This document shows positions 43,494 to 55,436 of a stretch of DNA of 64,000 nucleotides, one piece after another (position 1 is the first letter of the stretch; each line of letters begins with the position of its first letter). The notes beneath the pieces are model-generated. The model searched no databases, was not told the origin of the DNA, and worked only from the letters and a program-made list of their open reading frames with translations. Source of the stretch: Hawksworthiomyces lignivorus (taxonomy: Eukaryota > Ascomycota > Sordariomycetes > Ophiostomatales > Ophiostomataceae); assembly GCA_002917075.1 (NCBI GenBank), contig NTMA01000026.1:1-64000 (forward strand), written 5' to 3'. The translations under genes and the position numbers were made by a program.

Positions 43494-46400
43494 TTTATAG
43501 CAAGAGACGTTTGTGTTTGAATGTAAGAGAGAAGCAGGACAAGTCGTGCTTATCGTCGGCAGTGCAACTTTTCGTACAAGTTTTTAAGCTCGTGTGGTTG
43601 TAGGAGAAGATAAATACAGAAAGTGAGAAACAGAAATAGGCTTTGATCTAGACAAGATAAAGCCAAATATGCTAACCCTATACTTCACTTTAAAGCTGCA
43701 GGAAAGAGGCAGATGATGGTGAGAAGATGATTTAGTGCTAAAGGAGGAGGCGGCGGCTCTCATATTTATGCTCATTTTCTTCCATTGATGAAGCACCTTG
43801 TTGCTTCCTCATGTCATCGAGAAGGATGACAAAAAATGCTTGGGCTAATAAGGCTAAAGAGATATAAGGCGCCGGTACACGATACAACTTTGCAAAGACA
43901 ACTTCGCCCGAAGACGACACTCTACAATACCGTTGCACTCGATTCGCTATGTTTCGTGGATGCAAACAACGCGATAGAATATGCATCAGCTAGCGAGATC
44001 CAATGTACCCAGGCAGTGCTACCCAGAACAGTAAGTTTCTTTAGGTTCGCTCTCCTTTTTTATTTTTATTTTTGTTTTTTATCTTTTCTATTTTTTTATT
44101 TGGCCTGGCCCACTTCTCCCCTTTCGAGCCTACAGTTCGAAGAAGACTGAGCCACAACTAATGTTCCCTGTTTAGACAGACACAGAAGACCCTAGGCGAT
44201 TTTCATCTTTATTCGTCAGACGAGTGGACATGGGTGGCAATTCGATGCGCCAATCCCAACGCAGGCAGTTGGTTCGCCTCGTCTTTGACAGATAAACTTT
44301 GGGCTTCTCTTTCGTCTTCTACATTTTGATACAAACTACTTCTCTTCTTCCTTTTTACCTTAATTTTTTTTTTTCCCCCATTTTGCCCTGGGGGCTTCTG
44401 TGTTTCTTCAGCCTCTTTGCGCAACAAGCACGCAAGTGCCAATGAGTTTGAGCCTCACGCCACCCGCGGAGCAGCAGATGTCAGGTTCTGGATTTTGTCT
44501 GGATTTGTTTTCTTAGTTTGCTAGGCTTCATGAAACTCTCTTTCGCTATAGATTAATCTGTTTGGCTGAGTAAAAATGTGTTCTTTTCTGTTGAATGCTG
44601 CGCCAAGCTGAACACTGAAGGGGGGGGAACAAACATCATTAGCTAAAATGGGTGCTTGTTTCCCTTTTTCCACGTTCCTGCATCCAAAAAAAAGGAGATT
44701 TGCATAAACTCACCAATATCCATGTCCTTGAAGACAGCACTGTCTGCGACCTGCTTTATCTGTAACGCCATGGATTTCGTGCTGAGATGTGGTCTAAGAC
44801 ATACGCGATTAGCAATAAGACAAAACGCGAGGCTGTGGCTGTAAGAGCTTCGAAGATGGCCGCGACCATGCCCAATTGAAGCTACTGCTATTTGCTAAAT
44901 CGAAAAGAGAAATGAGCGGCAGCGCTTCAGGTCCACAACGGGATAATTCAAAAACCATCGACTCCGCAATGAGACTGGGGAGACATGCTGCAAGGGAAAT
45001 GGCCCGTTCGTCGTTCTGCTCCCGTCGCTCTTCATTCTGGGTTCTAGAGAATCCTCTCGCCTATGCAGTTGGGTCCTGCGTTGGCATCTCGTATTGTCCA
45101 TGGCCTCTCAAAATGACGTCATGGTAAGTAGTGTTCCTCCACCAATTCTCGCACAAAAGCAGACTTGTGCGCATCTGTTCACGTGTTACCGTGCCACTCG
45201 AAACTAGCCCTTCAGTTTCCCTGTTTCTACGCAAATGTCGCGAACAAACTCTCTCATTTAGTTTCATCTCATTTGCTGTGCTCTCGCCACCTTCTCATCT
45301 CTCGGGTGTCAATTGAGAGCTGAAGGATGCATTGCCCGACCTAGCGTCACGCCAATTTGGCCTTATCTAAAGCTTTCTGCAATTGCCGGCTCTTCGCAAA
45401 AAACCCCTTAAGGACAAGCCCAGATGCTACCTATTTGTCGATCATTACCCTTTGAAGTGATCTTCTACCAAGCCCGGGATATTTTTTTGGATCTCGGGAA
45501 CGCTGCTAAGGCCAGGGAAACGAGGCTGCACGGTTTCTGTAAATGATTGGATAACGACCCTCGGCTAAGATGTGAGTACGAAACTGTAGCACGGAGCTCA
45601 TTTCATGGGTAAATACGATATCAACAATGAAGCAGACCAAAGACATAACTTTGAATATATAAAAATCCTGGGGATGCTTCTGCGTACGTATCGTAGAGAA
45701 ACGCGGGCAGGGTCTATTAAAACGGGAACAGCCTTCCGAGAAGTGAAGATATGCCAGATTCGCCCGAGGAAAGATAGCGATCACACCTTGCTGGCGCTCT
45801 TCCTCCCCACGCCAAGTCGTCTCCTGCATCCATCTCGTGTGTGGGTCCACAGGATTAAGGGAAAAGAGTAAAAGCAAATGCAATTAGATCAGCGGACCAC
45901 CACAACTGCAGGTTGATTAGGGCTGCAGAGAGACCGAGGAGACAGCGAGAAGATCGGCATCAGAGTCACATCTCTCCATAATGTCGCCCCGGTCTAGATC
46001 GCAGATTCAAGCAACTGGCGTGACTTAGATGATTCTAAAATTACCTAGGCATGGTTTCCCTTACCAGGATTTATTTCAGGGCGAACTGTCTCGTGCATTT
46101 GCAACTCAGTATTGGCCCGTAAGACTTTCGTTGATACTACCAAATGGCTTCCTCGGTTCCGGGGTTCATTTCAACAACCATCTCTAAACTGTTATTGGAT
46201 TAGACCCTTTATGTTTTTGGTATATCTCTACGCTTATGTCTAAATTAAATATGTTACTTAACACTCGTATGCCTACCTCTCAGCGTGCACGAATTCAATG
46301 GCACTCGTCGAGAGCTGCTAAATCTCAGAGTCCGTATCGTATGTTGCGAACTTGAGGTTAAAATAAGGATCCCACGTTTCAAGCCAGCACGAGATTCCTG

Positions 46401-49356
46401 ATCTCAATGCTACCATGGAATAATTTTGCCCGTTTACAGTGAGAGAGTGAGTGTCTTGATGTGTGTTGATGCTGGTCAGAAGGTATATGCGCATCCTGAT
46501 ATGTCGGGCAACAGCTTGCTGCATGCGGTCATCGACTCGGTTGTTGAGCAGCTAAGTTCCAAGAAAGGAAAGTCGAACCATATTCGATCCCCTGAATGAA
46601 ATGCAAGTATCGATTTAGTGTTCTTCAAATACAGTAATCAATGAGAGAGCCGTATGATGATAAGATTAAGTTTGAAAACATGCCGCCGTTCCCTGAATTT
46701 GCCAAAGGGCAGGGCTCTTAGTTAGCTAGGCGTAGATAGTTGGCCACCCAAGAACAAGGAAGAAGGGTCACACGAAGAGATAGAACGTAAGAGAGCAAAG
46801 AGACGCCCTACTTTAGCACCTGAGACACGCAACTAACAAAAAGGCAGCCCAGGAGTGCCTTCCGGCACCAGCGGTTATCACCAGGGTGGTATTGCATCGA
46901 CAGCGTGAATTGCCATCCCGTCACCGACAGGGGAGGAGAGGAGCTGACTGGGGCCGGATGTTAGAGAGACCCATCTTCGCCCTGTCTTGGCTTGCTTGGA
47001 ACACCTACGTGATTCTATCTAACATAAACTGTGTCTTCATCCTCAGTCTCATTCAGGTATAGCTCGCGGGATAGAATGAGCCGTATGACCAAATAACATG
47101 GGGCTTTTCGTCGGTCTGCAAGTGCATTACCCATCCATTTGTCTCCTACCTAGAACTTCAACATTGCAAATGTTCATATTCATGGCTTCCGAACGATTTT
47201 TCTATCAGGAGGCGTGCTATAACCTCTCTAGCGTAGACAGTTGTGATGGAAAATGAAACCTGGATCAAAAAGTAAGGCTGACAAGTACATCTACATAGCG
47301 AGTTTCTTTTAGAAACATGGGAAATTAATCGCCTTTCAACATCTTCCTTGCTTTCTTTTGTATTGATAGTTTTCGACTAACTCCGGTCTGAGTGAGTAGA
47401 CTAGATAGATGACAGCGTGTCTGTTGGACTTACGAGGCTGTTTGCAGGAACTGGAGACGATATCTGTTGTCAGACGTCGTGTCTTGAGAAATGCCTCATG
47501 CCTTCCGACTGGAAGCTTCTTAGAATCACCGACTCGCCGAGACAGCCCCCGGTGATCCACATATGATTTTCATAACAAAGTATATATAGTCTGAAGCCGC
47601 CCGGCAAGTATGCTGCCTCGCCATGTCGCCAGCCGTGACAAACCCTGGTTTGCAGTTAGCAAACAGAGTAAAAATAAAAAATGGCTGTGTCTTTCAAGCG
47701 AACTTGGCCGCATGAAATGCTGGGCTGGCTTGTGAGCACAGGGTGGAAGAGAGAACGGCGCGCGGCATGGCATGGCAGTGCAGTGTTTCATTATAGATCC
47801 GCGCCGTGTTTCCTCATGTTTCTTTGTTAATGCGAGGCTGATGGCAGTTGAGGCGGAACTGTTTTCTATTCTTGCCTTCGACTCTCATTTCTAATTTCCT
47901 CGGTCGCTTTTCTCTTTGTTTCTCATCTTCCGTCGTCTCCAAATCATGTCCGCCCGTCTACGTATTTCACGCTGGCACTTCGATAGTGCTTTTGATTGTA
48001 GCGGAGTTATGCCGTGGCGGTTGACGAAATAAGGTACCAATATGTATTTTAACGCGTATTATTTCTTGTAAAGTACCTAATTTATACATCTGTAAACAGG
48101 TACTAACAAGTTGCGCCAATCGATGTCCCCGTAAATTGACAGAAAGTAGACTAGGCCCGGCTGTCGCTGTGGAGTCGCCGCCCTAGAAGTGAGACACGCT
48201 GGACTGCATACCGTCCATTCTGGAAGACAGAGTACTCCGTAGATCTGTCTACCTCGACCTCTTCGCGGAGTAATGCAAGAAGCAAACAAAAACGACGTAT
48301 TTGGGCCAGGCTTCGGAGCGACAATCTAAGTATAGCAGAAACATTGGCTCGATTGGGTACTCGTATGCCTACTCAAACAAAGACAGATCTCGCGATTATT
48401 GTCTCCTAAGATAGGAACTGCTTCCGTCGCTTTTTCGCTGTTTCTGCCAAACAAGAAGTGGGCCGGTTGCTCTTGCCATGTTTGCAAGGCATCGCCAATC
48501 GCACCTTCTCCGTCGTCACTGATGTGCGCTGCAAGCAAATCATCCACTGCGCTTTCCTTTTCTGGCGCCTCTCACCTTCCACAGCGCACTTCTCCTCGAT
48601 CCAGCGATCTCCCAATCTTGCCCTCCGTTCATCTCGTGCTCGTGCTAGTTTGCTTCATCTTCATCTTCGCATCTTTGCCTTCTCTCCCTTTTTCCTTTTT
48701 CTCGCCACTTCTCGTCTTTTCTCATCCTCATCCCTTCTCTCAATTTTCTCTCTTCTTTCCCCCCAATCCACCCCTCTCTACCCCCGAGTTCCGTCAATTA
48801 CACAGCCTAAACTTCAGCCACTTTTTTTCGCCGTTTGACAGGTCCTCCCCCCGAATGACCGACGCCAAGCATTATTAGCGGACACGCCGACCAAAATTTG
48901 GCCCTACAGTACATACGAGCAGCACCCGCCGGTCACACATACTTTCTTTTTAGGCAGACCCCACGGCGGAGGTCCCTGTTTCGTTCCCCTTCCATTACAC
49001 GTCTTCTTCCCCCTCTGTCTGCGTCATAAGCGCCGCGCGTGCCAACGCCTAAGCTCCCGTATGTAACCAGGGCACAACGTTTCTCGCAGAGAGAAACAAA
49101 AAGAGGGGAACAAGCCCCCAACGCAAAAGGAAAAGGTGCAGATAGGAGACTTGTGATTTTCCTTGATTTCTGTCGGACCGTCCGGGAACAAACTTGAGGC
49201 CAAACACAAAAACAAAAAAAGAGCGCAGAGCTTTCCAGAAGCAAAACAAAGCAAAAAAGAATCGGAAGACGCAGCCAGGATCTGAGATCCAGAGGCACGA
49301 GGATTCACCTTTAACCCGAAAAGCTGTAGGCAACCGATTTCAAGGGCACAAAGGGG
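43494..49356. other. 5.9-kb region without a supported gene
   Basis: It lies between two divergently oriented genes. Many short frames, none with a recognisable motif. One candidate small spliced frame at 43836-44150 (GTAAGT donor at 44031, CTACAG acceptor ending at 44135, in-frame 105-bp intron) has no known match and is weak. The right part (48650-48840) is the pyrimidine-rich promoter of the 451-aa gene. Confidence 0.4.
48655..48800 (+). promoter_or_regulatory. CT-rich promoter/leader tract upstream of the 451-aa gene
   Basis: A strongly pyrimidine-biased stretch, over 80% C+T on the plus strand, of the kind found just before transcription starts in filamentous fungi. It lies about 1.1 kb before the start codon, consistent with a long leader that also holds the candidate intron at 49357-49777. 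Confidence 0.45.
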
Positions 49357-49777
49357 GTAAGTCATATGTTTTCTCCTCTATTTTCCAAGCACTCTGTTCC
49401 AAACAGAGTCCCCTTTCCTCTTTCCCCGCCGTCAAATGATTTCTGCTCTCAGCCGGCAAGGAGGAGTGCACTATTAAAAGCAACGGTTTTGTTGTTATAT
49501 TGTCCGTCCTATCATTTTGGCCCAGCAGCCCTCGTTCCAGATCAAAAAGTAATGCCACCACCAACGGCCGAAGGAGAGCAGCAAGACAGAGAGGCACAGG
49601 CAAATACGAACAAATAACAGCCATTCCCCGCCCTCCTCTTTCTCATCCTTTGTTTCGCTTTCCCCCTTCTTTGCTCCTTCATCCCCCTCCTCCTTCATTC
49701 CCCTCTGCGAATTTAATTCTACGGTTCGGAGATCGAATATTATTTTTGTTAACACTCTCTACTTCCCTCTCTACAGC
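49357..49777 (+). other. Candidate 5'-UTR intron of the 451-aa gene
   Basis: A GTAAGT donor at 49357 and a pyrimidine-rich CTCTCTACAG acceptor ending at 49777, with TAACAC about 27 bp before it as a possible branch site. It lies 104 bp before the start codon. Splicing would remove most upstream ATGs, which supports it. Not proven without RNA. Confidence 0.4.
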
Positions 49778-49881
49778 GACGGTAGCATCATCGACCAAGA
49801 AGCCAACGCGACCACATTGAATCTCGTGCAGACCGAGCGAGTCCACAAGCACCTAGCCGTCTCTTCCCGTCCAACATCACA

Positions 49882-50833
49882 ATGAGTCTGGCCGACTCTG
49901 CGCCGCTTTCGAGCGGTGGCAGCGGCCGAAACTCGTCGCTTGCGCCACCGTTTGAACCGACTTCCATTTCCTCCTCTTCCTCGACCGCAAGAGACGAACC
50001 AACAGCAGTCTCCGGTCCCAGTGACGGCGCCGATGACAAAAAGAAGCAGAAAAGACGCAGCTTGTTCAGCTTTGGGAAAAAGAAGAGCGACGAAGCAACA
50101 ACAGCGGCAGCAGCCAGTTCAGCCTCTGCTCGTGCAGCGGCATCTCTCGCATCTCCAACGACTGCACCACAACCGGCGACAGCGAAGCTCCCTCCGCCTC
50201 CACCGCCAAAATCGAAGATTGGCGGTTCCGCCCCGAAGCCTCCGGCCAAGGACGTGCCAGTGCGGAAGCCCACGTCACCCATCCAGACGGACAACGCCAG
50301 CATTACCAGCAGTGGTATCGGAGGTAGCAACACAGCTGGTGGTGGTTCGAACTACGGAGGATACTACGTGCTGCCGCCGTCATCGCCTGGTCGGAGCATA
50401 GCGGCTCTGTCGTCGTCTCCGCGCATGTCCTCGCCGGCCGGCTCCCAAATCTTCGAGCGCGATGTACAGGAGAACGGCAGCATTCTGATGCCCAATTCAC
50501 CAGCGATCCCGTCTCACATTTCCACCGAGAACTACATCCCCCCTGTGCTGGATGCGTCGTCGGAAGCCATCACTGATGATCACCTCGATCCTGATACCGT
50601 CGAGATCATAACGCGCACCCATCACCAGCCTGCGGTGCTAGCTGTGGCTGGTGTCAACAGCAGCGGCGGCGGCATTAGCAGTTCTGGAGCCAGCGGCATG
50701 GGAGCTTGGGTCGACGACGTGGCGAGCAGCTTCGGCGGCGACAAGGATGACAACGTATCCAATTATGGGTCATTCGACGCACCGGATGTGCGGCGGCTGA
50801 GTTTCATTTCTTTCGCAGATGTCGTGCAAGCAG

Positions 50834-50865
<32 letters not shown>

Positions 50866-51237
50866 GCGACTATGGGCTCTGGCAGCCTTGTAGGGCTCAC
50901 TAGCCTTGCTGCTATGGGATCCGTAAACCGCTCACCGTCCCCAATGCGATCGCCCACGACAACGGCAGGCACCACAGACAGATTTGGCACCAGTCCGCCG
51001 ACCAGCAAGAGCGGATCGATCAAAGGATTGGAGCTGTCGCCGGCCCGAAGGCCCATTGCTTCGCCAGCGAGATCGCCAACGATTTCTGCCGTCGGCGCCG
51101 GTGGGCCAATCAGCAGCAGCGGGAGTACGCTATTAGGTGGTGGTGAAATTTCGGTGGAAACAATGTCTCAGGCTCTGCGGCGGACTGGAAGTGGTGACTT
51201 CAGTGGCGTGAAGAGCATGCCTCAAAGCCCAATTTGA
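49882..51237 (+). CDS. Ser/Pro-rich conserved hypothetical protein, 451 aa
   Basis: Single exon; start context CACAATGAG. It is mostly disordered: a Ser-rich start, a basic KKKQKRRSLFSFGKKK patch (about residues 53-68, possibly nuclear import or membrane contact), poly-Pro PPPPPPPK (about 105-112), and many SP sites (RSPSPMRSPT, SPARRPIASPARSP) typical of phosphorylated proteins. The one segment that looks conserved is GSQIFERDVQE, then PAIPSHISTENYIPPVLDAS and DDHLDPDTVEII (about residues 191-245). A second short block, VRRLSFISFADVV, comes at about 303-315 just before a Q10 tract. I cannot assign a function. RRLSF fits a PKA-type phosphorylation site; a signalling or cell-polarity adaptor is only a guess. 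Confidence 0.85.
50836..50865 (+). repeat. CAG tract encoding ten glutamines
   Basis: Nine CAG and one CAA codons in the 451-aa protein at about residues 319-328. Likely length-variable. Confidence 0.95.
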
Positions 51238-53672
51238 AATTGCTGGGCGACTTTGATGGAGTGTTTGAGATGCGATGGATCTGTGCCCAATATGATTAGG
51301 AAGCCGGCACCCCCGGCGACTCAAACAGTATTTTTCTTTGGTTTCCTACTTTTCTTTTTGCGACAACCCTGTCCTCACCATTGCTATTCTTATCCCGCAT
51401 GTTCATACCTATCATCCCAGCCGTAAGAAGCTGGTGTGTTGCAATGTCTTATTTTATTCTTTTGTTTCCTGTTTTCTCTTCCTTTTCGTTTTTGCCTTCC
51501 CATGGTTTCTCAGAGCGCACACGATACCGATTTGTCATATTTGACCAGGAAGAACGGGAAGGGGTAGTCACACGTCTTGAATGAATGGATTGGGAAGGGA
51601 GGAGAACGGAGTCTAGACACAGACTTTACGTTTTATTTTGTTCCATATTCTTTAGCTGTCTCTGAGGATGGGCTTTTTTTTTTCTCAATTGCTATACCTT
51701 TTTGTTGTCGATTTCTCTGCTGGTGATTCTGGCAATTAAAGCCGTGCTCGTGTAGTCTTTAGTTTGGGGAGCATTTGGGATAATACACAAAGCGGAGTGG
51801 TTTTGATTCCTGCTTCTCTACAACTGAAAGAAATTGGTCTCTTGGCACAACTGCCGAGCTAGGTCGGGTGATCCTCCAACGAGAAGGGGGGAAACTTCTC
51901 CGATTCCGGGCCGCTGGCCGGGCCGGAACGGGACCTGCTCAGAGTCGTGTTTTGCGGATAAGCAGTGAATCTTGCGGATAAGTCATGAAGATTGCGGATA
52001 AGATACGGAGGCTGAGGATAAGATGTGAAGACTGCAAATTAGTACATATTTTGTCCTTCGGCAGCCGGCCGCGTTCTTATGAAATATTCTCGGCCACATG
52101 TGCCATTCCTCGGTGCCATTCCTCTTTCTATTTCCTAGTTGCCGTTTTCCTCGGCATCCACACTGGCCTCTACTTTGTTTCGTCTGGGTTTTCGCTTAGG
52201 TCCAAATAATTTAGGTGGAATAGCCGGTGGCCGGTACGAGGCGCTTGAAATATATTGTCTATTCTGAAGCAGAGCCGTCTGAGAACAGCTGCAGCGGCTC
52301 TTCCACCACGTGTAAGGTCTATTATATATGCGCCTTGTTCGCCTACGTAGTCTGGGGAAGGGTCCCGCCAGTCTCGGCATTTTTCCGTGGCTAGCATGAT
52401 AGCCGGGCCCACAACGAGCAGCGAGCAAATGCGTCGTCTACGGGCTAAGGCCGAGGAATGGTGCTTCGCACGCGTCTTGTAGGCCGGCCACCGGACATCT
52501 CGACGAAATGCGGTATTTAATGGAAGAGTTTATCACGCTTGGGGAGGTTCGTGCACTCTGAAGGAGAAGATGAGACCGGGCTGCACGAGTGCCTCGTGAC
52601 AGTACAGGTTGCCACTTAGTATTTATTCAATGCCATCTAGCCATCTCTCAGACACCTTCTTTTTTTTTTTTGCTTTTTCACATGGTTATGGCAGCTGGCA
52701 AGGCACGTCGAGCACTCTCCCTCCAATTAAAGCCGACAAGTGGGATCGGAAAACGAGTTGGGCTTATCGGCAACCGGATCCCGATCCTCGGCCCGGTTGC
52801 TGAACACCCTAGCCAAGAAACAAAGGCAAAGGCCTCAGTGCCGTGGAGAATTTTTTTGGCCTTAAGAGACACTTGTTTTCTCTGGCTGCGTGCCATCTTA
52901 CCTGTGGAGAAAGGGCCAGGTGAGAGTCTGCAAATCATACTAGAGCACCAAAGCCTCGCTACCTTTGGGAAAGGGCCGTGGTGATTTTCTTTTTTCTTGT
53001 TTCTTTTTGGCGGTCTAAGATGGTCCAGCGAATCAGTGCCTAGGCCAAAGCGTATTACAGCAAGCATCGGGGGAGATACGGAGGATCCTGGCGGCCCAGG
53101 GTGGGTGGGTTTTTGCTGGTTGGGCTCTTTAAGAGGATGTTCCCTTTGGGGGCTAGGGTGCCGGACAAGAACCGGGCATTGCGTTTGCCGTGGATCCGGC
53201 GACGTAGGGGAGACGAAGCAGAAGGGAGGAAAAAAAAAAATTCTGCTATAGGAAAAGACTCAATTCCCCCTATTCAGAGAGGAGCACCGCTTCGCGTGTT
53301 TTCAGCTCTTTGGGTCTTTTTAGCTTTGTATAATATGACATGGTTTTTCCCTTTCGTAAAAAGAACAGAGCTAGCTCGTTGCTGATCTAGAATGTCTTCC
53401 CCGGATTTTCTTCACGACATCGAAAAAAAAAAAAAAAAGAATCTCCACGAAAACCACATAGACCCATAATAAACAGACTTGAAAACAGATCGATTTAAGC
53501 CTCACTATCGGAGAAAGCTATTACGTTTTTGATTTTTGCCGTCCTCTTGTCGAATCAACCAGAGTGCCCCATCTTCCCATTGGATCACTTACACGCAAGA
53601 GGTCTTGGCGACACCTCTTCCCGTTTACGTCGCTTACACCGGCTCTGCGCGCCACGCGCCCACCTCCACGCA
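51238..53672. other. 2.4-kb spacer before the MFS transporter
   Basis: 3' sequence of the 451-aa gene comes first (T-rich 51330-51720). No supported coding frame follows. It holds the GATAAG tandem array and the MFS promoter; an A-run lies at 53425-53439. Confidence 0.5.
51952..52031. promoter_or_regulatory. 20-bp tandem array with a GATAAG site in each unit
   Basis: Four units start at 51952, 51972, 51992 and 52012, and a decayed fifth follows. GATAAG (the HGATAR site of fungal GATA factors such as AreA/NIT2) stands at 51957, 51977, 51997 and 52017, always on the same strand and exactly 20 bp apart. The spacing is close to two helical turns, so bound factors would face the same side. It lies 1.7 kb before the MFS gene and 0.7 kb after the 451-aa gene. 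A regulatory role is inferred. Confidence 0.55.
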
Positions 53673-55436
53673 ATGGCCGACGAGAAGGAGGAGGACGATC
53701 GAAACAGGCAAGATGCGGAGAGGACCTGGGACGAGAAGCAAAAGGATGCGCGGAGCACGGTAGAAGAAAAACCGCAGGTCACTGTGCAGGCGGAAGAAGA
53801 GCAGACCCATGGAGGAGACGACGCGGCGACGGGCTCCGCGCTGTCGCGGGCGGCGTCCAACGCGTCGTCGTCGTTGTCCACGGCGCCGTCGGGCGACCTG
53901 CGCGACCTCGACATCGAGCCGGCGGCGGCGGCGGGGGGCGGCCGCAAGAATGACGGCAGCGGTGGCGGCGGGGCGGTGCTGCGGGCGGCGTCGACGCACG
54001 TGTCGTCGCTGGGGCCGGACAACCCGGCGCAGCCGTGGTCGTCGTACGTGGAGATCCCCGACGAGTTCTACGACCGGCTGAAGCCGCGGCGCAAGCTGGC
54101 GATCGTGGCGCTCATGTCGTTCTGCTCGTTCCTGGCGCCCATCTCGAGCACGGCGATGCTGCCGGCGGTGCCGGACGTGGCGGCCGAGTTCGGCACGACG
54201 GGGTCGATCGTGGACGTCAGCAACGCGCTGTACATGCTGTTCATGGGCCTGTCGCCCATCGTGTGGGGCCCGCTGAGCGAGGTGTACGGGCGGCGGTGGA
54301 TCACGGTCAGCGCGTCGTTTGTGTTTCTGTGCTGCAGCCTGGGCACGGCGCTGGCGCCGAACCTGGCGGCGTACTTTATCTTCCGCATCATGACCGCGTT
54401 TGAGGGCACCGCGTTTATCCTGGTCGGCTCGGCGTCCGTCAGCGACATCTACCGCCCCACGGAGCGGGCCACCGCCATGGGCTGGTTCCTGTCGGGCACG
54501 CTGGTCGGCCCCGCGTTTGGCCCCTTTATCGGCGGCATCATCGTCACGTACAAGTCGTGGCGCGCCATCTTCTGGCTGCAGACGGCGCTGTCGGGCGTGG
54601 CGTTCCTGGGCACGCTCGTGCTGCTGCCCGAGACGATCCACCACCGCAAGATCGACGACCTGGCCGGCGTGCCGCTGCGCCACAAGGTGCGCGTGCTGTG
54701 GTCCATGATCAACCCGTGGCGCGTCATCCGCCTCTACGTGTACCCGAACCTCATCATGGCCGGCGCCGGCTCGTCGTCGCTCGTCTGGAACATGTACTCG
54801 CTGCTGACGCCCATCCGCTACGTGCTCAACCCGCGCTTCGGCCTCACCACGCCCATGCAGGCCGGCCTCTTCTACCTCGCGCCCGGCGGCGGCTACCTGC
54901 TGGGCACCTTCTTCGGCGGGCGCTACGCCGACTACGTGGTGCGGCGCTGGATCCGCAAGCGCAACGGCGAGCGCGTGCCCGAGGACCGCATGCGCTCCGC
55001 CGTGCCCTTTATGGGCGTTGTCATGCCCGCCTGCATGCTCATCTACGGCTGGAGCGTCGACCGCGGCGTCGGCGGCATCCCGCTCGCCGTCATCACCCTC
55101 TTCGTCCAGGGCGTCGCCCAGCTCTTCTGCTTCCCCAGCCTCAACACCTACTGCCTCGACGTCATGCAGGGCCGCGGCAGCGAGGTCATCGCCGGCAACT
55201 ACTTTGTGCGCTACCTGTTCGCCTGCGTCTCCACCGCCGTCGTGCTGCCCGCCATCGAGCGCATTGGCGTCGGCTGGTTCACCACCATCAGCGCCTTCTT
55301 CCTCATCGCCAGCGCTCTCGGCATTTACGCCGCCGTGCTCTGGGGCCGTGGCTGGCGCGAGGCCATCGACCGCAAGCGCGCCGCCAAGCGCAAGGCCGCG
55401 TACGAGAAGGCGCAGGCGCAGCTACACGCAGCATAG
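53673..55436 (+). CDS. MFS transporter, DHA1 (drug:H+ antiporter) type
   Basis: Intronless, 587 aa. The frame is open for 48 codons upstream, but I start at 53673 because MADEKEEDDRN begins a normal acidic cytoplasmic tail and the upstream codons look non-coding. Residues 1-120 are disordered with a Gly/Ala-rich patch. The transmembrane region begins at about residue 139 (KLAIVALMSFCSFLAPISS). Motif A is GPLSEVYGRR (about 199-208), followed by FRIMTAFEGTAFILVG, SDIYRPTERATAMG and GPAFGPFIGG (antiporter motif C-like). The central loop LPETIHHRKIDD leads to the second six helices, and the end is basic (RKRAAKRKAAYEK). The family exports small molecules or drugs in exchange for protons across the plasma membrane; the substrate is not readable. 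Third-position GC is extreme compared with the rest of the window. Confidence 0.92.
   Translation: MADEKEEDDRNRQDAERTWDEKQKDARSTVEEKPQVTVQAEEEQTHGGDDAATGSALSRAASNASSSLSTAPSGDLRDLDIEPAAAAGGGRKNDGSGGGGAVLRAASTHVSSLGPDNPAQPWSSYVEIPDEFYDRLKPRRKLAIVALMSFCSFLAPISSTAMLPAVPDVAAEFGTTGSIVDVSNALYMLFMGLSPIVWGPLSEVYGRRWITVSASFVFLCCSLGTALAPNLAAYFIFRIMTAFEGTAFILVGSASVSDIYRPTERATAMGWFLSGTLVGPAFGPFIGGIIVTYKSWRAIFWLQTALSGVAFLGTLVLLPETIHHRKIDDLAGVPLRHKVRVLWSMINPWRVIRLYVYPNLIMAGAGSSSLVWNMYSLLTPIRYVLNPRFGLTTPMQAGLFYLAPGGGYLLGTFFGGRYADYVVRRWIRKRNGERVPEDRMRSAVPFMGVVMPACMLIYGWSVDRGVGGIPLAVITLFVQGVAQLFCFPSLNTYCLDVMQGRGSEVIAGNYFVRYLFACVSTAVVLPAIERIGVGWFTTISAFFLIASALGIYAAVLWGRGWREAIDRKRAAKRKAAYEKAQAQLHAA

Noticed and set aside
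51952..52031. CRISPR-like spacing of the 20-bp array
   Set aside because: Units are contiguous without unique spacers and the genome is eukaryotic.
53529..53672. Upstream extension of the MFS protein
   Set aside because: 48 in-frame codons from an earlier Met encode Cys/His/Arg-rich sequence unlike a transporter tail; the ATG at 53673 begins a normal acidic tail.
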